Assembly (NCBI GenBank): GCA_008729055.1
Contig: SDUX01000005.1
Coordinates: 3,557,062-3,621,061 of the forward strand
DNA from: Pyropia haitanensis
Lineage: Eukaryota > Rhodophyta > Bangiophyceae > Bangiales > Bangiaceae
Direction of reading: 5' to 3'
DNA length: 64,000 bases
In this document: in pieces, positions 23,950 to 34,897 of the stretch
How positions within the stretch are numbered: the stretch's first letter is position 1
Layout: every line of letters starts with the position of its first letter
Translations under genes and position numbers: made by a program
The notes under the pieces: generated by a model
The model's database searches: none
What the model saw: only the letters and a program-made list of their open reading frames with translations
Told to the model about the DNA's origin: nothing

Positions 23950-24010
23950 CACAGATCGCACCCACTGCCAGCACAGATCGCACCCACTGCCGGCACAGAT
24001 CGCACCCACC
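23950..24010 (+). repeat. 22-bp tandem repeat, 2.8 copies
   Basis: Unit CACAGATCGCACCCACTGCC plus AG or GG, at 23950-23971, 23972-23993 and 23994-24010 (the last partial). Confidence 0.9.
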
Positions 24011-26628
24011 AGCGCATTAGTGTCTATTCTATTGTGCCAAAGGCTAAAATGAAGCTCGCGCGAGGATCATTTGGTTTATCTCAGGATTCGTCGTTTACGG
24101 CACATGAGAACACGATTTTGGCTGTTTTGGTACCTATCAAGTCACTCCCGTGCTGTTCACGTCCAGAAAAGACGGAGGAACAGAGTGCTCTATAGCTCAT
24201 CATGAAGCTCACGAGCCGCCGCTGCCCCATAACCAGACTCTTTTTGACGTAAGGGAGGGGAGGGAGAGCAGAAGGGCAGGGCAGCGACGCACCACCGCAA
24301 GTAGGACCTGCCCCCGCGCCCCTGCGCGGGGCCGTCGTGCCGCGCGAGGGGGCGGCGGGAGCAGCCGTCTCGCGCCCCACCACCGCGGCTGCCCGCCGCC
24401 GAGCGCGCGGTTGGGGTGCGAGCGGAACCGCCCTCCGCCCGTGCTCACGACGATTGCGTGGGCGCGCGGGAGGGTACGGCCGCAGCGGCGGCCGTCGCAG
24501 ACGCCGTCGCACAGCTCCCCCCAGAAATCCGCCCCCTGACTGACGCGGCGGCGCCGCGTCTCCGCACCGCGCCGCTGTCGCGACGGACGTGCGGCCACCA
24601 CGGCCGCCGCCGCCCTTGTGGTCGGCGGCCGCGCCGGCGGCAACAGACGATGGCGGGCACCAAACTGCCGAAGACGGCGCCGGACGCACGCGCCCCCAAC
24701 AGCAGCGTCCCGCGGAAGCGGGCGTCACCCCGCGGGGGGAGGGGGGACCACCGCCGACACCGCCGCCGCCGCTGCTCGTGCCGCCGCCACCGCCACCGCC
24801 GCCGCCGCATCTACTGCCGCGGACGCTGTTGCTGCTGCGCCCGCTACCGCTGCTGCCTCCCGCCGCCGCTGCCGACGCGGGGGTTCCCACAACCGGCCAC
24901 GCAGCAGCAACTCCCAGACACGACCGCTGCACCCCCCCACCTCACGACCGTAGGTGCCAGCGCGCCGTTCTGCGCGGGCCCTCCCACGCCCAGTTGACGG
25001 CCCGTGCGGCAGCACACGTGCAGCAGCCCTCCGTCGGCAAGCAGCGGGCGGTGGCCGGGGTGAGCAAGCGGAGCCTCCGTCAGCATCCGCTATAGGCGGC
25101 TCTCGACCGACGCCGTCGGAGCGCTCCATCTAACGACCGTCACGGCGGCCAGTCCCCTATCCCCCCTCACTCCGCCCCCACCTGTCCGTCCGCCACACCG
25201 CCTCGGTTCCCTCCGCAACCCAACTCCGCCCCTCCCTCCCCCCAGCGCCGCCGCGGCCGCAGCTGAGGCGTGCTACGGTGATGAGAGGCGCCTCGGGCCC
25301 GCCTAAATAATCCTTATTTCCGCTGCCGCAATTGTGACCCGCGCCAAACCCATTGGCACCCCTTTCTGCAGGGGGCGGCGCGACACGGGAGGACGCCGTG
25401 GTGGCGACCATGGCCACTGCACATGGGCACGGCGGTGACAACCGCACGTGGGATAGGCCGCGGCCGAAGCCGCCGTCATGCTCTCCCGTCTACATCATGC
25501 TGTGCCTGAGCCCTACTCGGTAATGCAACCCAGTCCGCGCATCTGCAGTGCGGATCCGCGGATTCATAGGAAATCGAGCCTCTTGGGGCCAGCCCCAGAT
25601 CCTCATCACAGGCACCTCGAGGACCAGGTTTACGAGTGCGGATCTGCGCGCGCACGTGGGGTAAGTGTGACTGGACGATCGAACGGACCGGAAAGAAGTC
25701 CATCGATGGGTCGCATTTCGCCAAGTCATTCGGCCAAGGCATCAAAATATTTGGCTCGTCCGCTCACGCCATCCACTCCAACATCCACACGCCTACGCAC
25801 CTCCCCCGACGGCACTTGCCCGTACACTTGGCACAACCACACGCACTCCGACCACCGCAGGCCAACTGCGCGACCGCCCCCTGCGCCCCCCTCCACAGCC
25901 GCGCGCGCCAATACACTTGGCACAACCTCCTACACACGGTGCCTCCTCTCCCCCGTCCATCGTCACCGCCTCCGCCCCCCCCCTCCCCGGCCTAAATGGT
26001 TCTGGCCTTGCCGCTGCTGTCCACCACCGCGGCGGTGCTCCCTCCTCCAACCTCATCCCGGCGCAGGCCGTACCCGTGCTGTAAACCACCTCGTTGGGCT
26101 CTCTCCCATCTTCCTTTTCGCGCTGGCCACGCCGGTGCTGGCCGCCGCCGTGGCGGTGCTCCCCTCCCCTGCCTGGCCGTGCCGGACGTGCCGCTGCGGC
26201 CGGCCTCCGCTCTGGCGGTCCATCCCCCATTCGTCGCGCCGCCCGACGTGCGGGAGCTGCTGGCTACCGCGGCGGCGTCCACGTACCCATCTGTCGGTGC
26301 CTGACGTGCCGCTGCTGTGGGCTGTCGCGTCGGTGCTCTTCCCCTTCCTCGGGTCGTTGCCTACCGTCGGGCAACTGGTGGCCGCCACGGCGGTGTGGCT
26401 CTTTCCCTCTGCTGGTCAACAACGTGCCGTTTCTCCTGGCCACTGTGTCGGCTCACCCACCTCTCCCCTCCGCTGACGACACGTACGGCGGCTATTTTTC
26501 GCCTCGTCGAAGGCTGCCACCCCCCCTTCCGTCACGCTGCTCGAGTCGCCTGAGGGTGTGAGGGGTGCTCATACGTGGGGGACTCGTAGGGGATATTTGA
26601 TGAGGAGGATTACATCTTTTCTTCGGGT
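24011..26628. other. GC-rich region without a confident gene
   Basis: 24.2-25.1 kb is CGC/GCC-rich with open frames on both strands and no domain. 25.2-26.5 kb is C/T-rich on the plus strand. A strong candidate for coding was not found. The last ~60 bases before 26629 are G/T-rich and probably form the 5' leader of the Harbinger transposase. Confidence 0.5.
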
Positions 26629-27870
26629 ATGGGTGTGAGCGGGGATGTTTTGACTGACAGAGAGGATGGTTTTGGGGGGGTTTTCGGTGGAGAGGGTGGC
26701 TCTTCTGTGGGTGGTGTGGCCGATGGTATGGCTGGGTGGCAGGGTGACGATGACGATGACGATGAGATGGATCGTCCCATGCACCTTCTAGCCATCTTGC
26801 TTTCCGGGGAGAAGAAGGCAACCGAGTGGGTGAGGGATAACGGTTGGGCTTGGGAGGCAAAGCTATACCGCTCTGACGCGTACTATCACAAGAGGATGCG
26901 CATGTCGCCGGCATCTTTTGACGAGCTGTTCAAGAGGGTGCTCCCTTTCTTGCGCGTGGCGGGGAACGGGATAGTGGGCCGGCCCCCGCAGATTGAGCCC
27001 CACATCCGGCTCCTAGTTGTCCTGTTTTGGCTTGGACATGGTGGGAGCCAGTTTACAACCTGCGAGGTGGCTGACATTGCCGAGTCGACTTTCTCCCCCA
27101 TCTTGAGGGAGACTGTGAACGCCCTTCTTCGCGCGCTTCCCTCCCCGGCGTTCCCAGAGACCGAGGCGGGCCAGGCCGCTGTGGCGCAGGGATTTTTGCG
27201 CAACCTTGAGTGTCGTATACAGAGGGTGGCCGGGGTCATAGACGGCTGTCTTATACCTGTCAGCACCCCCCCCGCCAAGTACAAGGCGGCGTTTAATACG
27301 CGCAAGTGCTTCTATGGTGTGAATTTGCTTGCCATAGTCGACTCCAAGAAGCGCTTCTTGTGGACTCGCGGTGGGCTGCGGGGGTCCATGTCGGACAGCC
27401 GGGCTTTTAGAGAGAGTGCGTGGTACGAAGCCCGGAAGGGAAGCCACCCAAAGTTGCGCCCTGGATTCTGCCTTTTGGCTGACGGGGGGTTTGCTTTGGA
27501 GACATGGCTGCTCAAGCCTTACCCCGAGGAGCAGGTGACGACCGTAGCCAAGCGCTTAGACAACTACCTTGAGTGCTCGCCGCGCGTGGTGGTGGAGCAC
27601 GCATTCGGGGAGCTGAAGGGGCGGTGGCGAGTGCTGCACCACGGGGTGTCTGTGGAGACGGAGTTTGTCCCGTATGTCGTGGAGGCCTGCGTGCGCCTAC
27701 ACAACTTCCTCATCGACATGGGAGACGGTTGGACTCGTACCGTCGACGCACAAGCGGGCAACCACCAAGGCATGGCGGCCGACGCGCTGGAGGACGACAC
27801 GTACGGGCTAGCCGTGCAAATGCGCGACGCATTAGCACAAGCGCTTTACGAAGAGCACTCTAACGAGTAG
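26629..27870 (+). CDS. Intact PIF/Harbinger transposase (DDE_Tnp_4 / HARBI1-like)
   Basis: Cut-and-paste transposase, 413 residues, uninterrupted. An acidic N-terminal stretch (DDDDDDEMD) precedes the conserved body: DNGWAWEAKLYRSDAYYHKR, LFWLGHGGSQFTTCEVADIA, AGVIDGCLIPVSTPPAKYKA (Asp 205), LLADGGFALETWLLKPYPEE (Asp 285), VVEHAFGELKGRWRVLHHG (Glu 323). The HARBI1-type DDE residues and the motif around each are intact, so the enzyme could be active. The C-terminus YGLAVQMRDALAQALYEE defines where this family ends and shows that the copy at 18817-20229 is prematurely stopped. No Myb/SANT-like partner gene is evident beside it; the ORF at 28894-30730 is a possible but unproven companion. Confidence 0.92.
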   Translation: MGVSGDVLTDREDGFGGVFGGEGGSSVGGVADGMAGWQGDDDDDDEMDRPMHLLAILLSGEKKATEWVRDNGWAWEAKLYRSDAYYHKRMRMSPASFDELFKRVLPFLRVAGNGIVGRPPQIEPHIRLLVVLFWLGHGGSQFTTCEVADIAESTFSPILRETVNALLRALPSPAFPETEAGQAAVAQGFLRNLECRIQRVAGVIDGCLIPVSTPPAKYKAAFNTRKCFYGVNLLAIVDSKKRFLWTRGGLRGSMSDSRAFRESAWYEARKGSHPKLRPGFCLLADGGFALETWLLKPYPEEQVTTVAKRLDNYLECSPRVVVEHAFGELKGRWRVLHHGVSVETEFVPYVVEACVRLHNFLIDMGDGWTRTVDAQAGNHQGMAADALEDDTYGLAVQMRDALAQALYEEHSNE

Positions 27871-28893
27871 TTAGACGGGCTAAATGTGACCCAATTTGCA
27901 GGGTTTTCGTCCTGGACCCACTAGGCGTCCCCTTCTGGGCCATCATCCCCCCATGTGCGGCCAATTCTTACTTCTTTAACTACACGATATGAGCTCTTTA
28001 GGCCCAGCACGCGTCCATGTACCACATGGAGAACACGCAATCCCGCGCAGTACATGTGCCAGCCACGCTCTCCGTTCAACAAGACGAGCGGATCTTGGGC
28101 GGCAGTGGGACCGCTGCCCTCCCGCAGCCCCCCATCGTCCCCCCACCACCGCGGGGGTGGCCTCTGCCACATCCAGCGTCGGCAAAGCGCCACCGAGCTG
28201 CGCTGGATAGCCGGTCGTGGCGGCGGCCGCGGTTGATGGGAATTGCGCGGCAGGTGACGGCGCCGTGGAGACGGTGGCCATCCGTGCGGTCTCTGCGACG
28301 GACGCGATGGCACCGGCCGGCGGCGCGATGCTCGGACCGCGGCCCACCCTACTCCTCCCTTCCGGCGTGGCACCCTGCACCATCCTCACCACCCTCTCCG
28401 ACTGGGCGCCCGTCACGTGTCTAGTGCTGCCGGCGGCGGGCGGCGCCCACCCCCACCCCCACCCACCGGCGGCGGCGGCGGCGGCGGCGCGCCTCGGATT
28501 CTCTAGCTGGGCCGCCGCGGGGAAGTGGGGCACCCCCGCCGCCGCCGGCGCCGCCGTATCGGCGGCGGCACTGCGGCCGGTGGCGGCGATTCACGCGGCC
28601 GAGGCGGTGGAGGCGGAAGCTTTTTGTCCGCATTCTGGCCAGACTGGGACCTGGCCTTCCCATTGGCCGACCATGTTGATTGACTGCCTCGCATCTGAAA
28701 CTGCTACTTTTTTAAGTGGGGGGGCCACATGACTGCCGTTTGAACGCCAAACAGCTCCGCGCGATCTTTTATGCACCTTGCCGGTCACTGCGGGTCTGGT
28801 TGGACCGTGCCTGCCCGCGGCGAGGCTGACCACAGGTACGTCGGTCACCCCCTCCCCCCTCTGCTCGACAGCCCCCGCCTCGCATTCTTCCAT
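27871..28893. other. GC-rich spacer, uncertain coding
   Basis: Open frames exist on both strands (minus 27976-28533, plus 28217-28732) with Ala-rich products and no domain. A possible donor CCACAG|GTACGTCGG near 28833 suggests a short upstream exon of the next gene (ATG at about 28771), but no matching acceptor could be fixed. Confidence 0.4.
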
Positions 28894-30730
28894 GCCTCAA
28901 CCACCGTCCCACGCGCGGGGCCGTGCTGGAGCTGCCGCGGGCTCTCGCGGCGGCCGCCGAGGTGCACGCGGCAGCCGAGAGCTTCACGGGCAACAACTGA
29001 GTGCGTCTGTGGACGCCACGCAAGCGGCATGGACGGGGAGTGGGGGCCCGAGCGCCCCATCCAGCACCAACCCTCTGTTGGTGCCAGTGCCGCAAGACCT
29101 ATTGGACAGCGACCAAACCACGGTGGACACCCTTAAGGAATACTGCCGGCAGCGTGCCATTGTCTTTGGGGAGCGGCCGTCAAAACAGGTGCTGCGGTCC
29201 AGCCTTATGACATTCAATGCTGACACTCAGACCATCTGTACCGCCCGCATCACTTCGCTGTCTGCGCTTGTGCGGGGGCAGCTGCAGGTGAGCCGTGGGG
29301 CCCTAGCGCCTTTTCAGGCTGCCATCTGGCACCCCCCTGACGTGCCTGTGGACGGCGCGCCTTATCGGGACGAGAGCGAGAACATGGGGCACCCTCCCAG
29401 CGACATGGGTCAGCAGTTACGGGCTGGGGCTGCCGGGCGCCCCCCCCCATTGCCATCTCGGCAACCATCTCCTCGCCCCCCTCCTCGCCCGCCTCCCTCT
29501 CCGTCCCAGCGTCGCCCTACCTCTCGCGGCCATTCTCCCGCTAATCTTCCGTCTGGCGTAGTCCCGCTGGCGGGGCCCACTGCGCCTTTACCGACGCTGC
29601 TGGGTGGCAGCATCCTGGGGTCCGACGGCCGCCCCGACTCTGTGGTGGATACGGGCGCCGTTGTGATGAAGGAATCGGACCGCAAGTACCTCGAGTACGT
29701 TGCAGCCAGGCGCAAGGAGGAGGCGGAGGAGGAAGAAGAACGGCACCGGGTCCGCCACGAGGAGGTGCGCGGCATGATGCTGGCGCTTGGTGAAAAGATG
29801 GTGGGGGTGGCAGGTGCAATCCAGGCCCAGGCGCAGTCCGCGACCGCCGCGGCCGCTCGGCATAGCGAGGGCCTGGTAAGCCTGACGCAAGAAAACGTGG
29901 CGCTGCGAGCTGTGGTTGTGGAGGTGGGGCCATCGCCGGAGGTGCGGCGCGTGGGGAAGCGGGCCAGGACTGTTGGGGAGCAGTTGCATGTGGACGCGGG
30001 CGGCCGCGACCTTCAAAGCGGCGGCACCCGAGCGGACCCTGACCTGCGACGGGACATCCTTTTTTCGTCCATAATGGAGCCGGAGCTGATGACTGCCCGG
30101 ATGCGGTCGCAGCCCCTGATGGACCAGCTTGAATGGATGGTGCAGATGGCGCATGTGTCGGCGGAAAAGCCCGGCCTGTTTGGGTCCTACGTTATCAAGA
30201 GCATTTACGACCGCGCGAGCAAAGCGGCCGGGGACGACCGAGCCGCGGGAATTGCCGTCCCCACTTTTAACAAGGAGAAGAAGGAGCGGCTGGCAAATAT
30301 TATCTCCAACAAGGCGGACACGTACGTGCGGCAGCTGTACTGGCTCAACGCCATAGTTCCGCGGGTGCTCTCCACGCCCGCGGTCAAGGCAACGGCCGAG
30401 GAGATGAGTGTCTTTAAGCTGGAACCCTCTGAGCGCGTGAAGGTGCTCGACGCCATCAAGGAGGTGGCCGTGAAGCTGCAGTACAGCCCGGACCATCCAA
30501 TGCTCAAGCCCACCTCGGCGCGCATGAACATGTTGCGTGACATGCTTTGCACGATGGCCACCGGGTATGGCCGCGAGAGCAACGTCGATAAGATGCTGCT
30601 CACTACGGTGTTTGCTGCCCGCCTAGAGGAGGCGAGCAAGCGGATTGCACCACGCTTCCACGCACCCGCACCGACGCCCGCTACGTGGGACCACCATGTT
30701 TTTCTTGTACACCTGTTTTCTCAGTGGTGA
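28894..30730 (+). CDS. Unrecognised 611-residue protein with Pro-rich linker and coiled coil
   Basis: The gene is not recognised. The frame is open further upstream (28778); I chose the ATG at 28894 (MPQPPSHARGRAG). Regions in order are an Ala/Gly-rich N-terminus, a helical segment (QDLLDSDQTTVDTLKEYCRQ, VLRSSLMTFNADTQT), a Pro/Ser/Arg-rich linker (RQPSPRPPPRPPPSPSQRRP), a charged coiled coil (YLEYVAARRKEEAEEEEERH) and a globular-looking C-terminal half (FSSIMEPELMTARMRSQPLM, RLANIISNKADTYVRQLYWL, MNMLRDMLCTMATGYGRESN). It has no stops, and codon use is moderate GC as in the transposon genes, unlike the GC-extreme host genes. It could be an accessory protein of the Harbinger element at 26629 or of the recombinase element at 34898. 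Confidence 0.65.
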
Positions 30731-31203
30731 ATATGCTGGGTGTTTGTTTGTCAGCTGGGTGTGGCGGTGCACCAACGCGGCGCGGCCTCCCCGCCGCCGC
30801 GTTTGCCGTGGACCCCGCCCCTTTCCGCCTCCCAGGTGAACACCCCCGCCGCCACCGGGTGGGTGAGGTACCCCCCCATCCCGCTCCCCCCCCTCCCCCG
30901 CCCGTGAGTGGGGCCTTCCTCCACCACACGACCCTGCCGGTGCCCGTCGCAGCTTACGCTGCCGCAGGGGTGACCCTGTCCATGGGCGTCGTCTCCACTG
31001 CCACCGACGGGCGTCCGCCATCCACACCACAGGCGGGGGGAGGCGGGTGTACACTGCAACGAACGCGGTGCAGAGCAGACGCGTGACCTGCGGCGGCAGC
31101 AGAGCGGGGAAGAGGAACACGAATGGGGGGGCGACGGGGGGGGGAATGGGGGTGCAGGCAGGTGGGAGGGGGGCAGGGGCAACGGGCGGACGTCAATCAC
31201 CAC
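30731..31203. other. Spacer between unrecognised ORF and minus-strand gene
   Basis: No domain. It contains C-rich stretches and probably the 3' end of the minus-strand gene. Confidence 0.4.
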
Positions 31204-32125
31204 CTACAGACGCCGGCGGCGAAGGCGGTGCACGGACACGGACCAGTGCGGGTGGGCCGGCTTCCCCACGAACCCCGACCACGGCAGCCACCGCACCCAG
31301 TGGCGTGATGAGGGGGTCGTCAGCAGGGGATGCTGGCGGGCACGCCGCCGACGGCGGCGGCAGCCACGGCAGTACCCCCACCCACCCCGCCGCCCAGTAG
31401 AGCCACCGTATAACGCACGTCCACTCGGCGGGTAGGCGCCCATCCCCCCCCCCTCCCCCCCCCCCCCCCCCCCCACCGCGACCGCCCGCTCCCGCCGCCG
31501 CCGCGCGCGCCGCAGGAGCACCTCACCCAGCTTGTTTGTCGCGTCTGCGTGCGCCGCCGCAGCCGCCGCCGACAGCAGCGCCGCCGCGGCGGCCGCGTCG
31601 CGCGGGCAGATCCAGCCCGCCGCGGTGGCGAGCGCCAGCCCGTTGAGCGCGTCCGCGGCGGCCGCGTCGGCGGCGCCGACCGGCGCCACCGCCCCGACGC
31701 GGGCACCGGCGAGGAGGGGGGGGGAAAGCGCCACCCCAGTGACGCTGCCGGGGAGAGAAAGGGGGGGGAGAGCGGGCGGAAGGACCCCCGCCACCGCCGC
31801 GCCGACCAAGTCTATGCCGCTGCCGCCGCAGCCGCCGCCGCCGCCGCCGCGAAAGGGAAAGAACGGCAGCAGCGCCATAGCGCCGCCGCCGACGGGCGTA
31901 AAGGCGGCGCGGGCGTCCCCCCCCGCCAGGCCAACGGCGGCGCCAGCGTCGCGCCCGGCCGGCAGCGCTCCCCTTACAGGCCGCCCACGGCGTGGGCGCC
32001 GCCGCCGACGGCCACGCCGTCGCCAACGCCGTCCGCCCAGCCGCGGCGGGCGGCGTCCGCGTCGGCGATGCAGCGGAGGTACGAGACGAGGAGCTCGGGG
32101 GTGCCGCCGCCGGGGGGGGGGGCGT

Positions 32126-32194
<69 letters not shown>

Positions 32195-33440
32195 TACTCG
32201 CGCCCAACGCGTCACGTGAGGCGGGGGCCGGCGGGGGTGGCAGCCCCGGCGGCTGCCGCGGCGGCGGCGCCGCCGCGGCGGCCGCCTCTGCCGCCGCGGC
32301 GGGCGGCGGGGCACCGCCCCCCTCGGGCGGCTGGCACAGCGCGAGGGCGCCCGCCGCCCCCCCCCCCCCCCTCCCGCTCCGCCGCCAACGCGGCGGCGTG
32401 GGCCGCCAAGGCGCGGCCGCTGGCGCGGACGAGCCAGCCGAGCGCCGCTGGCACGCAGCCGCCCCACCATCCCCGGCACCGCGTGCCGGCGGGGAGCCGC
32501 ACCCCCCCCGCCGCCTCCACCCCATCCACCGCCAGCCACGGCACGTCCGCCGCGGCAGCAGACGCCATAGCCACCCGGTGCGCCGCTGCAACCGCCGAGC
32601 AGGCGCCCGTCTTGAACGTCACGTACGTGTCCGAGACGGGGCAGAGGACGGCGGCCAGCACGGAGGTGCCGGTGGCCGCCAAGTGTGCGCGCGTGTGGGC
32701 TAAGGCGGGCGGGGAGGGCGGTAGGGGGGGGGGAGGGGGGGGTGGATGAAGAGGGGGGCACGGAGAGAGGGGTGCCGGACGTGAGGGGGAGAAGGCAGGC
32801 GGTCCAGCGGAAGGGGGGGGGGGGCGGAAGGCGGCGTGCAACAGGACGAGGCAATACGGGCGGGAGAAAGCATGCGTAGACGCCCACCCCAGTGGAATGG
32901 GGATAAAAAGCCGCCAGTGGGTGAGGCAGCGTGGGGGCGGCCGGGCAGAGCAGGAGGCGGCGTGCGCGGGGGGCGGCCAGGCGAGGGGGCGTCGGGGCGG
33001 GGGAGCCGCCGGGCGCTGTGGAAGGGAGCCGGGCGGGGGGGAGCGGGCCGGCGGGGGGGAAACAGCGACCGGGTGGGGGGGTGGCCGAGATGACGGGCGG
33101 CCAGGCGGAGGGGGGCGGAAGGGGTGGCGGCGGTAGCGCCCTCGGCAGCGGGCGGGGGGCAGGAGCGGCCGCAGCAGGGCCGCCGCCGCCAGGGGGGGCG
33201 GGGTGGGGGGAAGCGGCGGGAGGGACGACGCGGCAGGAAACGCGCACCATCGCGTCAGCCTGGATGCCCCGCAATGCCACCGCCGCCTGCAGACAGAGGA
33301 CTTCCCGCCCCGGCGGGTAGCCACTGGTCAAGCTGGGGCCTCCACGCACCCCAGCGGGGGCGCGCAGCACCCCCGGACGACGCCGAGGGTGCCCAGCTCG
33401 GCGCCCTCGTCGGCGCCGCCGCTGTCGGCATGATTAAGGT
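31204..33440 (-). CDS. Probable multi-exon minus-strand host gene, product unknown
   Basis: Minus-strand segments that look coding lie in different frames separated by C/T-rich, intron-like DNA. They are GYPPGREVLCLQAAVALRGI (about 33320-33260, ending at ATG|GTGCGC, a possible donor), TSVLAAVLCPVSDTYVTFKT (about 32665-32600), DVPWLAVDGVEAAGGVRLPA (about 32550-32490), GGTPELLVSYLRCIADADAA (about 32105-32045), and ADALNGLALATAAGWICPRD (about 31660-31600) followed by HADATNKLGEVLLRR. A (CCG)n tract at 32120-32190 encodes poly-Gly on this strand. I could not fix splice phases and recognise no domain. Overall confidence that a gene is here is moderate; confidence in boundaries is low. Confidence 0.4.
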
Positions 33441-34897
33441 GGTGGGCTCGTGCCGCCTGCCAGGACGATACGATAATGGACTTAGTGGCGGTTGGTGCAC
33501 TCGACATGGAAGTCCGAGCAGCTTGGACTGGAACTCAATTCTACCTCCGTTTGAAACCAACTTTAACTCGACATTTGGCGCCACGCCGACAATGCCATCC
33601 GCCCCAGCTCTTCTGCAGCCTGCGGCACCTCCGACGTGATACCTGGCATGCCCGACCCCCCAACCTCGGCCGTCGCTTGCCCCTAGAACCCCTGGCGGCG
33701 GACAGCCCACCTCCGCACTTCCCCTCGTGGCGAGTTTTGCGCGTTGTATGAGTGAGCTCTTTATTCCTCCCGTGGGTGTGGCGGATGATGTATTTCTTCG
33801 TGGACATCGTCGCAATGTGGTTGAGGACAGTGACGCGTTCTGGGACGCTGAGTGGGCTTTCGGCAAGGTATGCCACAAACATCCTCATACATGCTGCCCA
33901 ACGACGTTGTGGTGCAGTCTCACGCTGTATTTCTGTAGTTCTGCTCTTGTCTGTTTCTTGCTCATTCTTCGTTTTTGCCCTGGTCACGGACGAGGCAGCA
34001 ACAGACCGTGTGAGCAGCGGCAGGGACCCTCCTCCCCCCCACGTGCTCGCCTGACAACGGTGGCTTTTCGCCGGCTCCCCGACGAGGGACAAAGTACCTT
34101 GACAGCGGGCCGGGGTGGGCGTCGCGACGCGCACTTGCTGACCCTCACGGCGCGCTCAGGGCCGCTCGGCAGGCGTCACCGGGCGGCGCAGATCGGCGCT
34201 CCGCCCCCCACCAGGCGCCCCCCATTTTCCCCCGACCAGGCTCTGCTGCCGCGCACCCGCACACACCGCTTCGCGGTGGGTGGAGGCGGCAACCATGCGG
34301 GAGGGCGGGTGGCGCTCGCGACGGCGGCTGCGCCGGAGTGGACCCCCCCAAATGTTGTGGGACGTGGGGAGTCAACACAGCTGGGGGCCGGGGGAGGGGG
34401 GGGAGCTAGAGTCGGGGAGGAGCCGACAAGGGCACAGAAACTCACCAGCCGTGGCAGCCAGGCCGGCTGGGTGACGTCAGCCGCGACGACGGCGGCGACA
34501 GCGGCGACAGCGGCGGCGGCGGCGGAAGCGGGTGGACTGGCAGAAGCGTCGACGCGCACAGCGCCGGCGGCGGCCCGCGGGAGCCGCTGCGGCCACCGGG
34601 AAGGGGTGAGGTGTGGCAAGGGCATTGGACGGGCGGGGATGGTTCGGGCACTGCGGGGCGGAACAACGCTACACACAGCACAACTGCAACTGCTGGATCG
34701 ACAAGAGAGCTTTCGTTTTTGCAATTAGAATACCGGAAGAGTACACAATTCCAGCCACACTTTAAAGAGGTGGACGCTTGAGAGCGATGCCCCACAAATT
34801 CGGCTTTCTCCCTCACACAATCTACTACCTGTGTCCCTGCCGCGCGACCCTTTTTTCCTTTCGGGCGTCTTCTGGGTGTTCTCTTGTGCTGGCGTTG
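33441..34897. other. Spacer upstream of the recombinase gene
   Basis: No supported gene. 33.4-34.0 kb has near-balanced composition and is probably element or intergenic DNA. 34.05-34.66 kb is GC-rich with GGC runs. The last part (34670-34897) is lower GC with a pyrimidine-rich TTTTTTCCTTTCGGGCG stretch just before the ATG at 34898. Confidence 0.5.

Noticed and set aside
21181..25565. GATCCGCGGATC-type palindromes at 21181 and 25552 as termini of one element
   Set aside because: The shared string is short and the flanks do not align beyond it.
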